The notes under the pieces were generated by a model. It was given only the letters and a program-made list of their open reading frames with translations. It searched no databases and had not been told where the DNA came from. A stretch of 58,569 nucleotides of DNA from Prevotellamassilia sp. (GTDB lineage: Bacteria; Bacteroidota; Bacteroidia; Bacteroidales; Bacteroidaceae): assembly GCA_009775705.1 (NCBI GenBank), contig VSQE01000005.1, positions 1 to 58,569 on the forward strand. The letters run 5' to 3'. Shown here in pieces: positions 50,330 through 58,360 of this stretch; positions within the stretch are counted from its first letter, which is position 1; each line of letters begins with the position of its first letter. The translations under genes were made by a program, and so were the position numbers.

Positions 50330-51820
50330 ATGTCTGTCATCAACAACCCCAATACTCCGGCCGCGGAAGCCGACGGCCAGAAACTCTCCATCGAGGAATA
50401 CCTTGACCGGGATGAGAAGAAGGACCTGCTCCGCTTCCTCACCGCCGGCAGTGTGGACGACGGTAAAAGCACACTCATAGGACGACTGCTCTTCGACTCG
50501 AAAAAACTCTATGAGGACCAGCTCGCAACGCTCGAACGCGACTCGAAACGCATGGGCAACGCCGGCGAGAACATCGACTACGCCCTGTTGCTTGACGGGC
50601 TGAAGGCCGAACGCGAACAGGGCATCACCATCGACGTGGCCTACCGCTACTTCTCGACCAACAAACGCAAGTTCATCATAGCCGACACTCCGGGCCACGA
50701 ACAGTACACCCGAAACATGATCACGGGCGGATCGACGGCCAATCTGGCCATTATACTGGTGGATGCCCGCACAGGCGTCATCACCCAGACGCGCCGCCAC
50801 ACGTTCCTTTGCTCCCTGCTGGGCATCAAGCATATTGTCCTGGCCGTGAACAAAATGGACCTGCTGGATTTTTCGCGCGAGGTGTTCGACCGCATCGTCG
50901 GAGATTTCCGCGCCTTCGTGGAACCGCTCGGCATCCCCGATGTGCAGTGCATCCCACTGTCCGCTCTCGAAGGCGACAATGTGGTGGAGAAGTCCGGCCG
51001 CACACCGTGGTACGAAGGTCCGAGCCTGCTGGACCATCTCGAAACCGTACACATCGGCAACGACCATAACCTGCACGATTTCCGCTTCCCCGTACAATAC
51101 GTGCTGCGCCCCAACCTCGACTTCCGCGGCTTCTGCGGAAAAGTGGCCTCGGGCATCATCCGGCGCGGAGACGAGGTGATCGCGCTGCCCAGTGGCAAAC
51201 ACTCCCACGTGAAGCGCATCGTCACCTACGACGGCGATCTGGAATATGCCTTCCCGCCACAAAGCGTAACACTGCAACTGGAGGACGAAATTGACATCTC
51301 ACGCGGCGAAATGCTGGTCAAGGCGGACGACAAGGAAAACATGCCCCATACGGGCCGCTGCTTCAAGGCCATGCTCGTCTGGATGGACGAAGAGAGAATG
51401 GATACGGAGAAATCCTTCTACATCAAGCATACGACCAACACAAGCCGCTGCCGCATAGACCACATCGACTTCCGCATAGACGTCAATACGATGGAACACA
51501 GCGAGGTGACGGAACTGTCGCTCAACGAAATCGGCCGCGTGGTGCTGACCACGGCCAAAGAACTGTTCTTCGATGCCTACTCCGGAAACAAGCCCACAGG
51601 ATCGTTCGTACTCATCGACCCCATCACCAACAACACCGCAGCCGTAGGCATGATCACGGAACCCGCAGACGGACACGACCTGCACTCAGTCGGGAGTGCC
51701 CTGCCCACACTCGACCTGCCGGCCCTCGGCATTGCCTCCGAACACTACGGAGCCATAGACAAGGCGGTGGAGGCATTGTCCAGACAAGGCGTCGAGATCA
51801 AAGTAATCCGCGGAAAATAA
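50330..51820 (+). CDS. cysN: Sulfate adenylyltransferase subunit 1 (GTPase)
   Basis: A 496-residue CysN. The ATG at 50330 gives MSVINNPNTP; longer starts would run through the promoter. GTPase motifs are T-A-G-S-V-D-D-G-K-S-T near residues 35-45, D-T-P-G-H-E-Q-Y-T-R-N near 117 and N-K-M-D-L near 172. Two beta-barrel domains follow, and the protein ends at V-K-V-I-R-G-K without a fused APS kinase domain, unlike NodQ-type proteins. It works with CysD to make adenosine 5'-phosphosulfate. Its partner gene is 17 kb away and no cysC is present in this window, so PAPS synthesis needs a gene elsewhere. Confidence 0.95.
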   Translation: MSVINNPNTPAAEADGQKLSIEEYLDRDEKKDLLRFLTAGSVDDGKSTLIGRLLFDSKKLYEDQLATLERDSKRMGNAGENIDYALLLDGLKAEREQGITIDVAYRYFSTNKRKFIIADTPGHEQYTRNMITGGSTANLAIILVDARTGVITQTRRHTFLCSLLGIKHIVLAVNKMDLLDFSREVFDRIVGDFRAFVEPLGIPDVQCIPLSALEGDNVVEKSGRTPWYEGPSLLDHLETVHIGNDHNLHDFRFPVQYVLRPNLDFRGFCGKVASGIIRRGDEVIALPSGKHSHVKRIVTYDGDLEYAFPPQSVTLQLEDEIDISRGEMLVKADDKENMPHTGRCFKAMLVWMDEERMDTEKSFYIKHTTNTSRCRIDHIDFRIDVNTMEHSEVTELSLNEIGRVVLTTAKELFFDAYSGNKPTGSFVLIDPITNNTAAVGMITEPADGHDLHSVGSALPTLDLPALGIASEHYGAIDKAVEALSRQGVEIKVIRGK

Positions 51821-51842
51821 GTCCGCCCACCCCGAAGCAAAA

Positions 51843-51888
51843 AGAGGGAGAGAGTTGCCGCATTTCATCCGCACAACTCTCTCCCTTC
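51843..51888. terminator. Bidirectional terminator between cysN and fcl
   Basis: 13-bp perfect stem (51845-51857 with 51874-51886) with a 16-base loop, flanked by A-rich and T-rich ends, between convergent genes. Confidence 0.82.
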
Positions 51889-51914
51889 TTTGTATGTCAT
51901 AAACAAAACAGGCC

Positions 51915-52991
51915 TCAGCCACCGGTGTACCAACGGTACAGACGAACAATCCCTTCGTCTATCTCTACCTTGTGATGCCAGCCCAGCCGATGCAACTTCG
52001 AGACATCGGTCAGTTTGCGCATAGTGCCGTCGGGCTTCGAGGAATCCCAGCGCAGTTCGCCTCCGAATCCCACCACTGCCTTGATCTTCTCCGCCACCTC
52101 GCGAATGCTGAGTTCGCGGCCGGTACCCACATTGATGTGGCAATTGCGCACCTCATCCGCTCCGGCGTCATACGTGTCCTTGAAATCCACATTCAACAGA
52201 ACGTGCACGCTGGCATCTGCCATCTCCTCGCTCCACAGAAACTCACGCAGCGGACGGCCCGTGCCCCACAGCGTGACGGCCTCGGCCGTAATGCCGAAAC
52301 GCGCGAGCACGGCACGGATATCGGCCTCGGAAGCCGTTCCATCCACGCCCTCGACGGGACGCAGGGAAAGGTCCTTCCGGACGGCATCCCAATCTGCTCC
52401 GGCCAAGCACTTCGCCAGATGGAACTTGCGGATCATGGCCGGAAGCACATGGCTCTTTTCCAGATGGAAATTATCGTTGGGGCCATACAGGTTGGTAGGC
52501 ATCACGGCAATGTAATTGGTGCCGTACTGCAAATTGAAGCTCTCGCACATCTTCAAGCCGGCAATTTTGGCAATGGCATACGGCTCATTGGTGTACTCCA
52601 GCGGCGAGGTAAGCAGGCATTCCTCACGCATGGGCTGAGGAGCCTCGCGGGGATAGATGCAGGTGGAACCGAGGAACAGCAGTTTCTTTACGCCGTGTCG
52701 GAAACTCTCGCCGATGACGTTCTGCTGTATTTGCAGGTTCTCATAGATAAAGTCGGCACGGTCCTTCAGATTGGCCATGATACCGCCCACATGGGCGGCC
52801 GCCAGCACCACAGCTCCGGGGCATTCCTCATCGAAAAACCGACGGACTGCCACCGCATCGAGCAGGTCGAGTTCGGAATGCGTGCGTCCTACCAGATTCT
52901 CATAGCCCCGCGATTTCAGGTTGTTCCAGATGGCCGATCCCACCAGCCCGCGGTGGCCCGCCACATAGATCTTCGTATTCTTCTCCAACAT
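51915..52991 (-). CDS. fcl: GDP-L-fucose synthase
   Basis: A 358-residue short-chain dehydrogenase/epimerase. The ATG at 52991 gives M-L-E-K-N-T-K-I-Y-V-A-G-H-R-G-L-V-G, where G-H-R-G-L-V-G is the NADPH-binding motif specific to this family; an ATG at 53012 is also possible. Active-site features are the G-S-T-C-I-Y-P segment and Y-x-x-x-K in Y-A-I-A-K-I-A-G. A variable insert between about residues 200 and 230 is usual in Bacteroidota homologues. It converts GDP-4-keto-6-deoxymannose into GDP-L-fucose. It follows gmd in the same unit. Confidence 0.96.
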   Translation of the reverse strand: MLEKNTKIYVAGHRGLVGSAIWNNLKSRGYENLVGRTHSELDLLDAVAVRRFFDEECPGAVVLAAAHVGGIMANLKDRADFIYENLQIQQNVIGESFRHGVKKLLFLGSTCIYPREAPQPMREECLLTSPLEYTNEPYAIAKIAGLKMCESFNLQYGTNYIAVMPTNLYGPNDNFHLEKSHVLPAMIRKFHLAKCLAGADWDAVRKDLSLRPVEGVDGTASEADIRAVLARFGITAEAVTLWGTGRPLREFLWSEEMADASVHVLLNVDFKDTYDAGADEVRNCHINVGTGRELSIREVAEKIKAVVGFGGELRWDSSKPDGTMRKLTDVSKLHRLGWHHKVEIDEGIVRLYRWYTGG

Positions 52992-53004
52992 GATCGCGAC
53001 GTTT

Positions 53005-54084
53005 TCAGTCAAGATTTGCTTTCAGATGGATCTTACGCACAAAACGCATGTCATGTTCCACCATGATCTTCACCAACTGTTCGAAAGAGGTCTTCGTGGG
53101 GTTCCATCCCAGCAGGGTACGTGCTTTCGTGGGATCGCCCAAGAGCTGTTCCACCTCACACGGACGGAAATATTTGGGATCCACCTCCACAAGCACCCGG
53201 CCCGTTGCCGTGTCGCGTCCTTTCTCGTCCACGCCGCTGCCTTCCCATTGCAGTTCTATACCCAATTCTCGGAAAGCCAGCGTACAGAACTCACGCACGG
53301 TGTGCATCTCTCCCGTAGCAATCACAAAATCCTCCGGAGTATCGTGGTTCAGCATCAACCACATGCACTCCACATAGTCGCGGGCATATCCCCAGTCGCG
53401 GCGGGCATCGAGATTACCCAGATACAGTTTGTCCTGATAGCCCTGCTTGATGCGGGCCGCCGCCAACGTGATTTTCCGCGTGACGAAGGTCTCGCCGCGA
53501 CGCTCGCTCTCGTGGTTGAAAAGAATGCCGTTCACGGCAAACATACCATAGCTCTCACGGTAGTTCTTCGTGATCCAGAAACCGTACTGCTTGGCCACGC
53601 CATAAGGGGAACGGGGATAGAACGGAGTGGTCTCACGCTGCGGAACCTCCTGCACCTTTCCGAAAAGTTCGGAAGTAGAAGCCTGATAAACGCGGCAGGT
53701 CTTTTCGAGCCCGCAGATACGCACGGCCTCCAACAGGCGCAACGTACCCACGGCATCTGCTTCGGCAGTATATTCGGGCACATCGAACGAAACCTTGACA
53801 TGGCTCTGCGCCGCCAGATTATATATTTCATTGGGTTGTATGCTGCTGATAATACGTACCAGCGAGGAGGAGTCCGTCATGTCGCCCCAATGCAGGTTGA
53901 TGAGGCGGTTCTGCCTCATGTCGCGCACCCACTCGTCAAGGTAGAGATGCTCGATACGGGCGGTATTGAAAGAGGAAGAGCGGCGCAGGATGCCATGCAC
54001 CTCATATCCCTTTTCAATCAGAAACTCGGCCAGAAACGACCCGTCTTGTCCGGTAATACCGGTAATCAATGCTACTTTTCTCAT
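53005..54084 (-). CDS. gmd: GDP-mannose 4,6-dehydratase
   Basis: A 359-residue Gmd. The ATG at 54084 gives M-R-K-V-A-L-I-T-G-I-T-G-Q-D-G-S-F-L-A-E, the family N-terminus with the NADP-binding G-x-x-G-x-x-G. Further motifs are R-R-S-S-S-F-N-T, N-L-A-A-Q-S-H-V, Y-Q-A-S-T-S-E-L-F-G and the catalytic Y-x-x-x-K in S-P-Y-G-V-A-K. It makes GDP-4-keto-6-deoxymannose, the substrate of Fcl encoded next. Together they supply GDP-fucose for the surface glycans in this window or for capsule and glycoprotein fucosylation. A 54093 start would add three residues. Confidence 0.97.
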   Translation of the reverse strand: MRKVALITGITGQDGSFLAEFLIEKGYEVHGILRRSSSFNTARIEHLYLDEWVRDMRQNRLINLHWGDMTDSSSLVRIISSIQPNEIYNLAAQSHVKVSFDVPEYTAEADAVGTLRLLEAVRICGLEKTCRVYQASTSELFGKVQEVPQRETTPFYPRSPYGVAKQYGFWITKNYRESYGMFAVNGILFNHESERRGETFVTRKITLAAARIKQGYQDKLYLGNLDARRDWGYARDYVECMWLMLNHDTPEDFVIATGEMHTVREFCTLAFRELGIELQWEGSGVDEKGRDTATGRVLVEVDPKYFRPCEVEQLLGDPTKARTLLGWNPTKTSFEQLVKIMVEHDMRFVRKIHLKANLD

Positions 54085-54300
54085 ACTTTCCATATTAAAA
54101 TTTATCTGTATTTCCTTTCTATACCATATTTAACGCCATATTACGGATTTTATTATACCGATCTTCCCGATTCTGACAATATCCAGCAAATCCTGCTTTT
54201 CCGGAACCAAGTTTTTCACATCTATAATATAAAATCCGCCAACTTACGGACGGCTCGGTGTATTTTCTTCAACTGAGGCAAACTACCCGATCGAAAACAA

Positions 54301-54345
54301 AGGGGAGGGAACACACGCGATTTTCCTCCGCGTGTGCCCCCCCTT
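54301..54345 (-). terminator. Terminator downstream of the malic enzyme gene
   Basis: Arms rich in C/G (ACACACGCG with CGCGTGTG, extended by GGGAGGGA with the 7-C run 54337-54343). On the minus strand they are followed by TTTGTTTT. It lies 8 bases after the stop. Confidence 0.75.
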
Positions 54346-54353
54346 CAACCGCT

Positions 54354-56642
54354 TTAAGCCTGTTCCTTCTTTTCCTGAACGATGGCATCGATCACGGCAA
54401 CGGCCGTGATGTTCACGATGTCGCGCACGGAGCTCTCGAAATCGGTGAAATGGATAGGCTTGTTCAGTCCCATCTGGATGGGACCTACCACCTCACCGGA
54501 CTCCGCCATGGATTTGATCATCTTATAGCTGGAGTTGGCAGCCGTCAGGTTGGGAAACACCAATGTGTTCACATCCATTCCTTTGAGACGGGTGAAAGGA
54601 TACTTCTCGTCACGCAGTTCCTTATTAAGAGCGAAATTCACTTGCATCTCACCATCGATGGCCAAATCGGGATAAGCCTCCTGCATACGGGCCACCACCT
54701 CGTGAACCACAGTAGGCGAACCGGTAGAATCGGTTCCGAAATTGGAATAGGACAGCATGGCAATGACCGGCGTACGGTTGAAGAAACGCACCGTGGAGGC
54801 CGACAGGCGGGCAATGTCAAGCAGGGCTTCCTCGTCGGGACGGCGGTTGATCAGCGTATCGGCAATAAAGTAGATGCCCTTCTTGGAGTTGACAAGGTGC
54901 ATCGTGCCGAAATGCTTGTAGCCCTTTCGGATGCCGATCACCTCGTTCGCCACCTTGATGGTGTTGGAATATTTGGTATAGAGTCCCGTAATGAAGGCAT
55001 CGGCATCGCCTGTCTCCACCATCATCATGCCGAAATAGTTGCGCTCGTACATCTTGTCAATGGCCTCCTGCAAGGTATAGCCCTCGCGCTGTTTCTTGCG
55101 GGCCAGAATCTCGGCATAGCGGCGGCGCGTCTCGGTCTGGTCGTCATTGCGCAGGTTCAGGATCTCCACACCATCCAGATTGAGGTCCATCTCGCGGGCC
55201 ATATTGCGGATCTGCACATCGTTACCCAGCAGAATGGGATGGCAGATGCCCTCGGCCTTGGCCTTGATGGCGGCTTCGAGCATGGTGGGGTGCGTACCTT
55301 CGGCAAACACCACGCGTTTGGGCGACAAACGTGCCGTGTCATAAAGGTTCTGCGTAAACTTGGACTCCTGTCCCATCAGTTCGCGCAGATGCTGACGATA
55401 GGCTTTCCAGTCCGTAATCTCCTTACGGGCCACGCCACTCTCTATCGCGGCTTTGGCTACGGCCATCGACACCTCTGTAATGAGACGCGGGTCTACGGGT
55501 TTGGGGATGAAATACTCGGGGCCAAAGGTAAAGTTACGCACATGGTAGGCACGGTTCACGATGTCGGGCACCGGACGGCGGGCCAGGTCGGCAATAGCAC
55601 GTACAGCGGCCTGCTTCATCTCCTCGTTGATGGCGGTGGCGGCAGTATCGAGTGCGCCGCGGAAAATGTAGGGGAAACCTATGACGTTGTTGATCTGGTT
55701 GGGATAGTCCGTACGTCCCGTGCTCATCAGCACATCGGGACGGGCTGCCACCGCGTCTTCGTAGGAAATCTCGGGAACGGGATTGGCCAGCGCGAAAATG
55801 ATGGGGTTCCGGGCCATGGAACGTACCATGTCCTGCGTGAGGACGTTTCCCTTGGACAGACCTACGAACACGTCGGCTCCGTCAACAGCCTCGGCCAGCG
55901 TATGGACATCGCTCCGTTCGGTAGCGAACTCCTTCTTCTGCTCCGTCAGGTCGGGACGGTCGCCGGTAATGACTCCGCGCGAGTCGAGCATGAGGATATT
56001 TTCTTTTCTGGCACCGAATGAGCAATACAGGCGTGTGCAGGAAATGGCTGCGGCGCCGGCACCGTTCACCACAATACGCGCCTCCTCAATCTTCTTGCCG
56101 GCCACGTCAAGGGCATTGAGCAATCCGGCAGCCGAGATGATGGCCGTTCCGTGCTGGTCGTCGTGCATGACAGGGATGTCCAGCTCTTCCTTCAGACGGC
56201 GCTCTATCTCGAAACACTCCGGAGCCTTGATATCCTCCAGATTGATGCCGCCGAAAGTCGGCGCAATTGCCTTCACGGCCTGAATGAACTTCTCGGGGTC
56301 CTTCTCGTTCACCTCAATGTCAAAAGCATCCACTCCGGCATAGATCTTGAAAAGCAGGCTCTTGCCTTCCATCACGGGCTTTCCGCTCATCGCACCGATG
56401 TCGCCCAACCCGAGCACAGCCGTACCGTTAGAAATGACGGCCACGAGATTGCCCTTGTTGGTATACTTATAAGCATCGTGCGGATTCTTCTGGATTTCCA
56501 GACATGGTTCGGCAACTCCGGGCGAATAGGCCAGCGAGAGGTCCGTCTGAGTGCGGTAAGGCTTGGTGGGTACCACTTCAATTTTTCCGGGCTTTCCCTG
56601 CGAGTGGTAGAGCAGAGCGGCTTCTTTCGTAATCTTTACCAT
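54354..56642 (-). CDS. maeB: NADP-dependent malic enzyme fused to phosphotransacetylase-like domain
   Basis: A 762-residue MaeB-type enzyme. The N-terminal malic enzyme part (1-430) has Y-S-P-G-V-A-E-P-C, G-L-G-D-I-G-A-M-S-G-K-P-V-M-E-G-K, V-M-H-D-D-Q-H-G-T-A and an NADP-binding G-A-G-A-A-A-I-S. The C-terminal half (about 435-760) is phosphate acetyl/butyryltransferase-like (V-V-F-A-E-G-T-H-P, then D-G-E-M-Q-V-N-F-A), often regulatory in this family. It decarboxylates malate to pyruvate, giving NADPH. Single gene between terminators. Confidence 0.95.
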   Translation of the reverse strand: MVKITKEAALLYHSQGKPGKIEVVPTKPYRTQTDLSLAYSPGVAEPCLEIQKNPHDAYKYTNKGNLVAVISNGTAVLGLGDIGAMSGKPVMEGKSLLFKIYAGVDAFDIEVNEKDPEKFIQAVKAIAPTFGGINLEDIKAPECFEIERRLKEELDIPVMHDDQHGTAIISAAGLLNALDVAGKKIEEARIVVNGAGAAAISCTRLYCSFGARKENILMLDSRGVITGDRPDLTEQKKEFATERSDVHTLAEAVDGADVFVGLSKGNVLTQDMVRSMARNPIIFALANPVPEISYEDAVAARPDVLMSTGRTDYPNQINNVIGFPYIFRGALDTAATAINEEMKQAAVRAIADLARRPVPDIVNRAYHVRNFTFGPEYFIPKPVDPRLITEVSMAVAKAAIESGVARKEITDWKAYRQHLRELMGQESKFTQNLYDTARLSPKRVVFAEGTHPTMLEAAIKAKAEGICHPILLGNDVQIRNMAREMDLNLDGVEILNLRNDDQTETRRRYAEILARKKQREGYTLQEAIDKMYERNYFGMMMVETGDADAFITGLYTKYSNTIKVANEVIGIRKGYKHFGTMHLVNSKKGIYFIADTLINRRPDEEALLDIARLSASTVRFFNRTPVIAMLSYSNFGTDSTGSPTVVHEVVARMQEAYPDLAIDGEMQVNFALNKELRDEKYPFTRLKGMDVNTLVFPNLTAANSSYKMIKSMAESGEVVGPIQMGLNKPIHFTDFESSVRDIVNITAVAVIDAIVQEKKEQA

Positions 56643-56703
56643 GAGTGTTATGAAGATATAGGTTTGTGTTGTTTGTTATTTCCTTCTCCTGAAAAAGTTG
56701 TTG

Positions 56704-56711
56704 CAAATTTA
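56704..56711 (-). promoter_or_regulatory. -7 element of maeB
   Basis: TAAATTTG on the minus strand followed by C, about 60 bases before the start codon. The -33 box is not clear. Confidence 0.45.
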
Positions 56712-56745
56712 ACAATTTCGGCAGAAATATGACAGCCCGAACGAA

Positions 56746-56802
56746 GCAGAAAAAGCTCCGCAGTTCTTTTTTCGTCTAAAAGAGTGCGGAGCTTTTTTCT
56801 GC
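56746..56802 (-). terminator. Terminator downstream of the outer-membrane protein gene
   Basis: 17-bp near-perfect arms GCAG-A5/6-GCTCCGCA (56746-56762 with 56785-56802, one-base length difference). The A run becomes T on the minus strand. It lies 37 bases after the stop at 56839. Confidence 0.8.
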
Positions 56803-56838
56803 TTCACGACCGAGGTTCGGCCGTCAGCGTGATGGGGA

Positions 56839-57321
56839 TCAGAAACGATAGGTCAGCGTGACGCCGATATTCTTGAAACCGGAGTCGAGGATATCGAAAT
56901 CATCGCCGGCAACAAACGCCACCATCGGACGGTAGTCTACACCCAGCGTGAGCGGAATGCTTTTCAGTGTAAAGCCGAAACCGAGTGTTCCGACAGGTCC
57001 GAACAGGAAACCGCTGTCGTCTCCGTCATAAAACCCGACACCGCCACCAAAGCCTCCCCAGAACTTCCACGTGGCGAAACGCGGTGTCCACTGCGGCCAC
57101 TGACGGATGTTCCAGTTATAAACAGTCTGTGCCGAGAATCCGTCATCCAGGTCGAAGACGCCGACCGTCACATCCAGAAAGTTTTTCTTGTTAAAATGAT
57201 ACTGATACTCCAGGTCCATGGTAGAACCACCGAAATGTACGCCCAATGCATGCGGCGTACGCTGTGCCGAAGCCACAAAAGCCATCATCGAACAAATGGC
57301 AACGAGTAATAGTTTCTTCAT
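56839..57321 (-). CDS. Small outer-membrane beta-barrel protein
   Basis: A 160-residue exported protein. Signal peptide MKKLLLVAICSMMAFVASAQ, then about eight beta strands, glycine- and aromatic-rich, for example F-W-G-G-F-G-G-G-V-G-F-Y. It ends with T-L-T-Y-R-F, the terminal phenylalanine that is the usual outer-membrane insertion signal. It resembles small 8-stranded barrels such as the OmpX/PagP size class but no family is recognised. It has its own terminator and a -7 box upstream. Confidence 0.72.
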   Translation of the reverse strand: MKKLLLVAICSMMAFVASAQRTPHALGVHFGGSTMDLEYQYHFNKKNFLDVTVGVFDLDDGFSAQTVYNWNIRQWPQWTPRFATWKFWGGFGGGVGFYDGDDSGFLFGPVGTLGFGFTLKSIPLTLGVDYRPMVAFVAGDDFDILDSGFKNIGVTLTYRF

Positions 57322-57497
57322 ACGTTTTTCTCCGTTAAGTTATACATATTGTTCTTTCACGGGAGCAAAGATAAGCGTTTCCAACAAACCGGAGCCCATT
57401 TTTACAATCATTTTTAGCCACTGACAAAATTTAGAATTCACACATTATCCCATTTGATTATCAAATGTCTACTTTTAATAAAAATAATTCGTAAAAC

Positions 57498-57545
57498 GGA
57501 CCGTAGCCCCGACAAACCTGTTACGGTTTGTCGGGGCTACGGTCC
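57498..57545 (-). terminator. Perfect 21-bp hairpin, terminator on the minus strand
   Basis: 57498-57518 pairs perfectly with 57525-57545 around loop TGTTAC. On the minus strand TTTT follows. It lies 16 bases after the stop codon at 57562, so it looks like the original terminator of the gene whose tail remains there. Confidence 0.8.
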
Positions 57546-57561
57546 GGTCAGTGTCATCCGG

Positions 57562-57609
57562 TCACTCCCACTCTATAATATGGGCTTGTTGATTATCAGT
57601 ATTATACAT
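57562..57609 (-). pseudogene. Short 3' gene remnant, possibly the displaced end of guaA
   Basis: A minus-strand frame ends ...H-I-I-E-W-E then TGA, directly followed by a terminator hairpin, but the frame is closed by a stop only about 24 codons upstream. GMP synthase (GuaA) proteins end in ...T-I-E-W-E, and the 3' end of guaA is a known target of integrases. The remnant would be what is left on one side after an element inserted. Only the last few codons match, so this is tentative. Confidence 0.35.
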
Positions 57610-57624
57610 TATATTTCTCATTAG

Positions 57625-57645
57625 TAGGGTACATTTTTAGGGTAC
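57625..57645. repeat. 8-bp direct repeat TAGGGTAC, two copies
   Basis: TAGGGTAC at 57625-57632 and 57638-57645, 13 bases apart. Such short direct repeats beside an integration point can be arm-type integrase sites; that role is inferred. Confidence 0.45.
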
Positions 57646-57774
57646 GATTACTACAAACTGGTTGAGGCTAACACTCTGGAGATTAGGCTCATTTTTAAAA
57701 TTTCAAATGAATTAATCTGAAATGACACCTCTGCAAGTTTTGCGCAAAGATACGGCTTTTTACTGGATAATTCA

Positions 57775-58296
57775 CTATAACACTATATCAAATATTTCTT
57801 TGGGATGGTTTATAGTGCAAATCTCTGAGATTTGTTTCAGTTCCTCATTTCCCCACAGACAACCAACAAATTCCACCCCATATTCTAGGCAAGCCTTATA
57901 ATCGTCAACCTCATCACCTATATATATTATGTCAGATTTTAGAATATGGTGAGTTTGCAAAATGCTATCTATAGCAACTTGCATTACCTTTTTCTTTCGT
58001 GCTAGATTCTCCATTGGATAACCTTGTCTATATCCATAAACATTTTCTAGTGGTATGTTGAGTTGGAAATACTGGATAACCTTTTTAATAGTAGAACCTA
58101 CATTGCCACTAACTATATATATAATGTATTGCTCTGATAACTGCTGAACAACTTCCTTTATACCTTCATATAGAGAAAACTCAGATATATGTTTCTGTAC
58201 CTCTTTATAGTTCTTACCGTATTGTTTTGCTATGGATGAATCTATCAATGTCATATCCATGTCAAACAAAATTATTTTCTTTCCTTCTGTTCCCAT
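57775..58296 (-). CDS. HAD-superfamily phosphatase
   Basis: A 173-residue HAD hydrolase, phosphoglycolate-phosphatase-like. Motif I is F-D-M-D-M-T-L-I-D near residue 11 with both catalytic aspartates, motif II I-V-S-G-N near 60, a lysine near 105 and motif IV Y-I-G-D-E-V-D-D-Y near 129. The cap is very short, so it is a small HAD type. A -7 box TAACTTTG lies 2 bases before the ATG, giving an almost leaderless transcript if used. It is far more AT-rich than the core genes, like the rest of the right edge, which suggests acquired DNA. Confidence 0.85.
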   Translation of the reverse strand: MGTEGKKIILFDMDMTLIDSSIAKQYGKNYKEVQKHISEFSLYEGIKEVVQQLSEQYIIYIVSGNVGSTIKKVIQYFQLNIPLENVYGYRQGYPMENLARKKKVMQVAIDSILQTHHILKSDIIYIGDEVDDYKACLEYGVEFVGCLWGNEELKQISEICTINHPKEIFDIVL

Positions 58297-58360
58297 AGTG
58301 CAAAGTTAGTTATTATTCAGTCAGCTTCTAACATTCACTTTTAATTGATTTAACCTAAAA

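Larger units (their letters stand above)
57322..57774. other. Non-coding boundary stretch with hairpin, short coding remnant and direct repeats
   Basis: Left to right: a promoter-like TATCTTTG on the minus strand (57366-57373) for the barrel gene, an AT-rich stretch, the 21-bp hairpin, a short minus-strand tail ending in I-E-W-E and stop, two TAGGGTAC repeats and a minus-strand TATCTTTG (57745-57752) of unknown use. Composition changes to strongly AT-rich here. Confidence 0.6.

Noticed and set aside
54337..54343. Run of 7 C considered as a further slippage tract
   Set aside because: It lies in the stem of a terminator after the malic enzyme gene, where length changes would have little effect.
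54258..56021. 587-codon plus-strand frame opposite the malic enzyme gene
   Set aside because: Antisense shadow of MaeB with no recognisable motifs.
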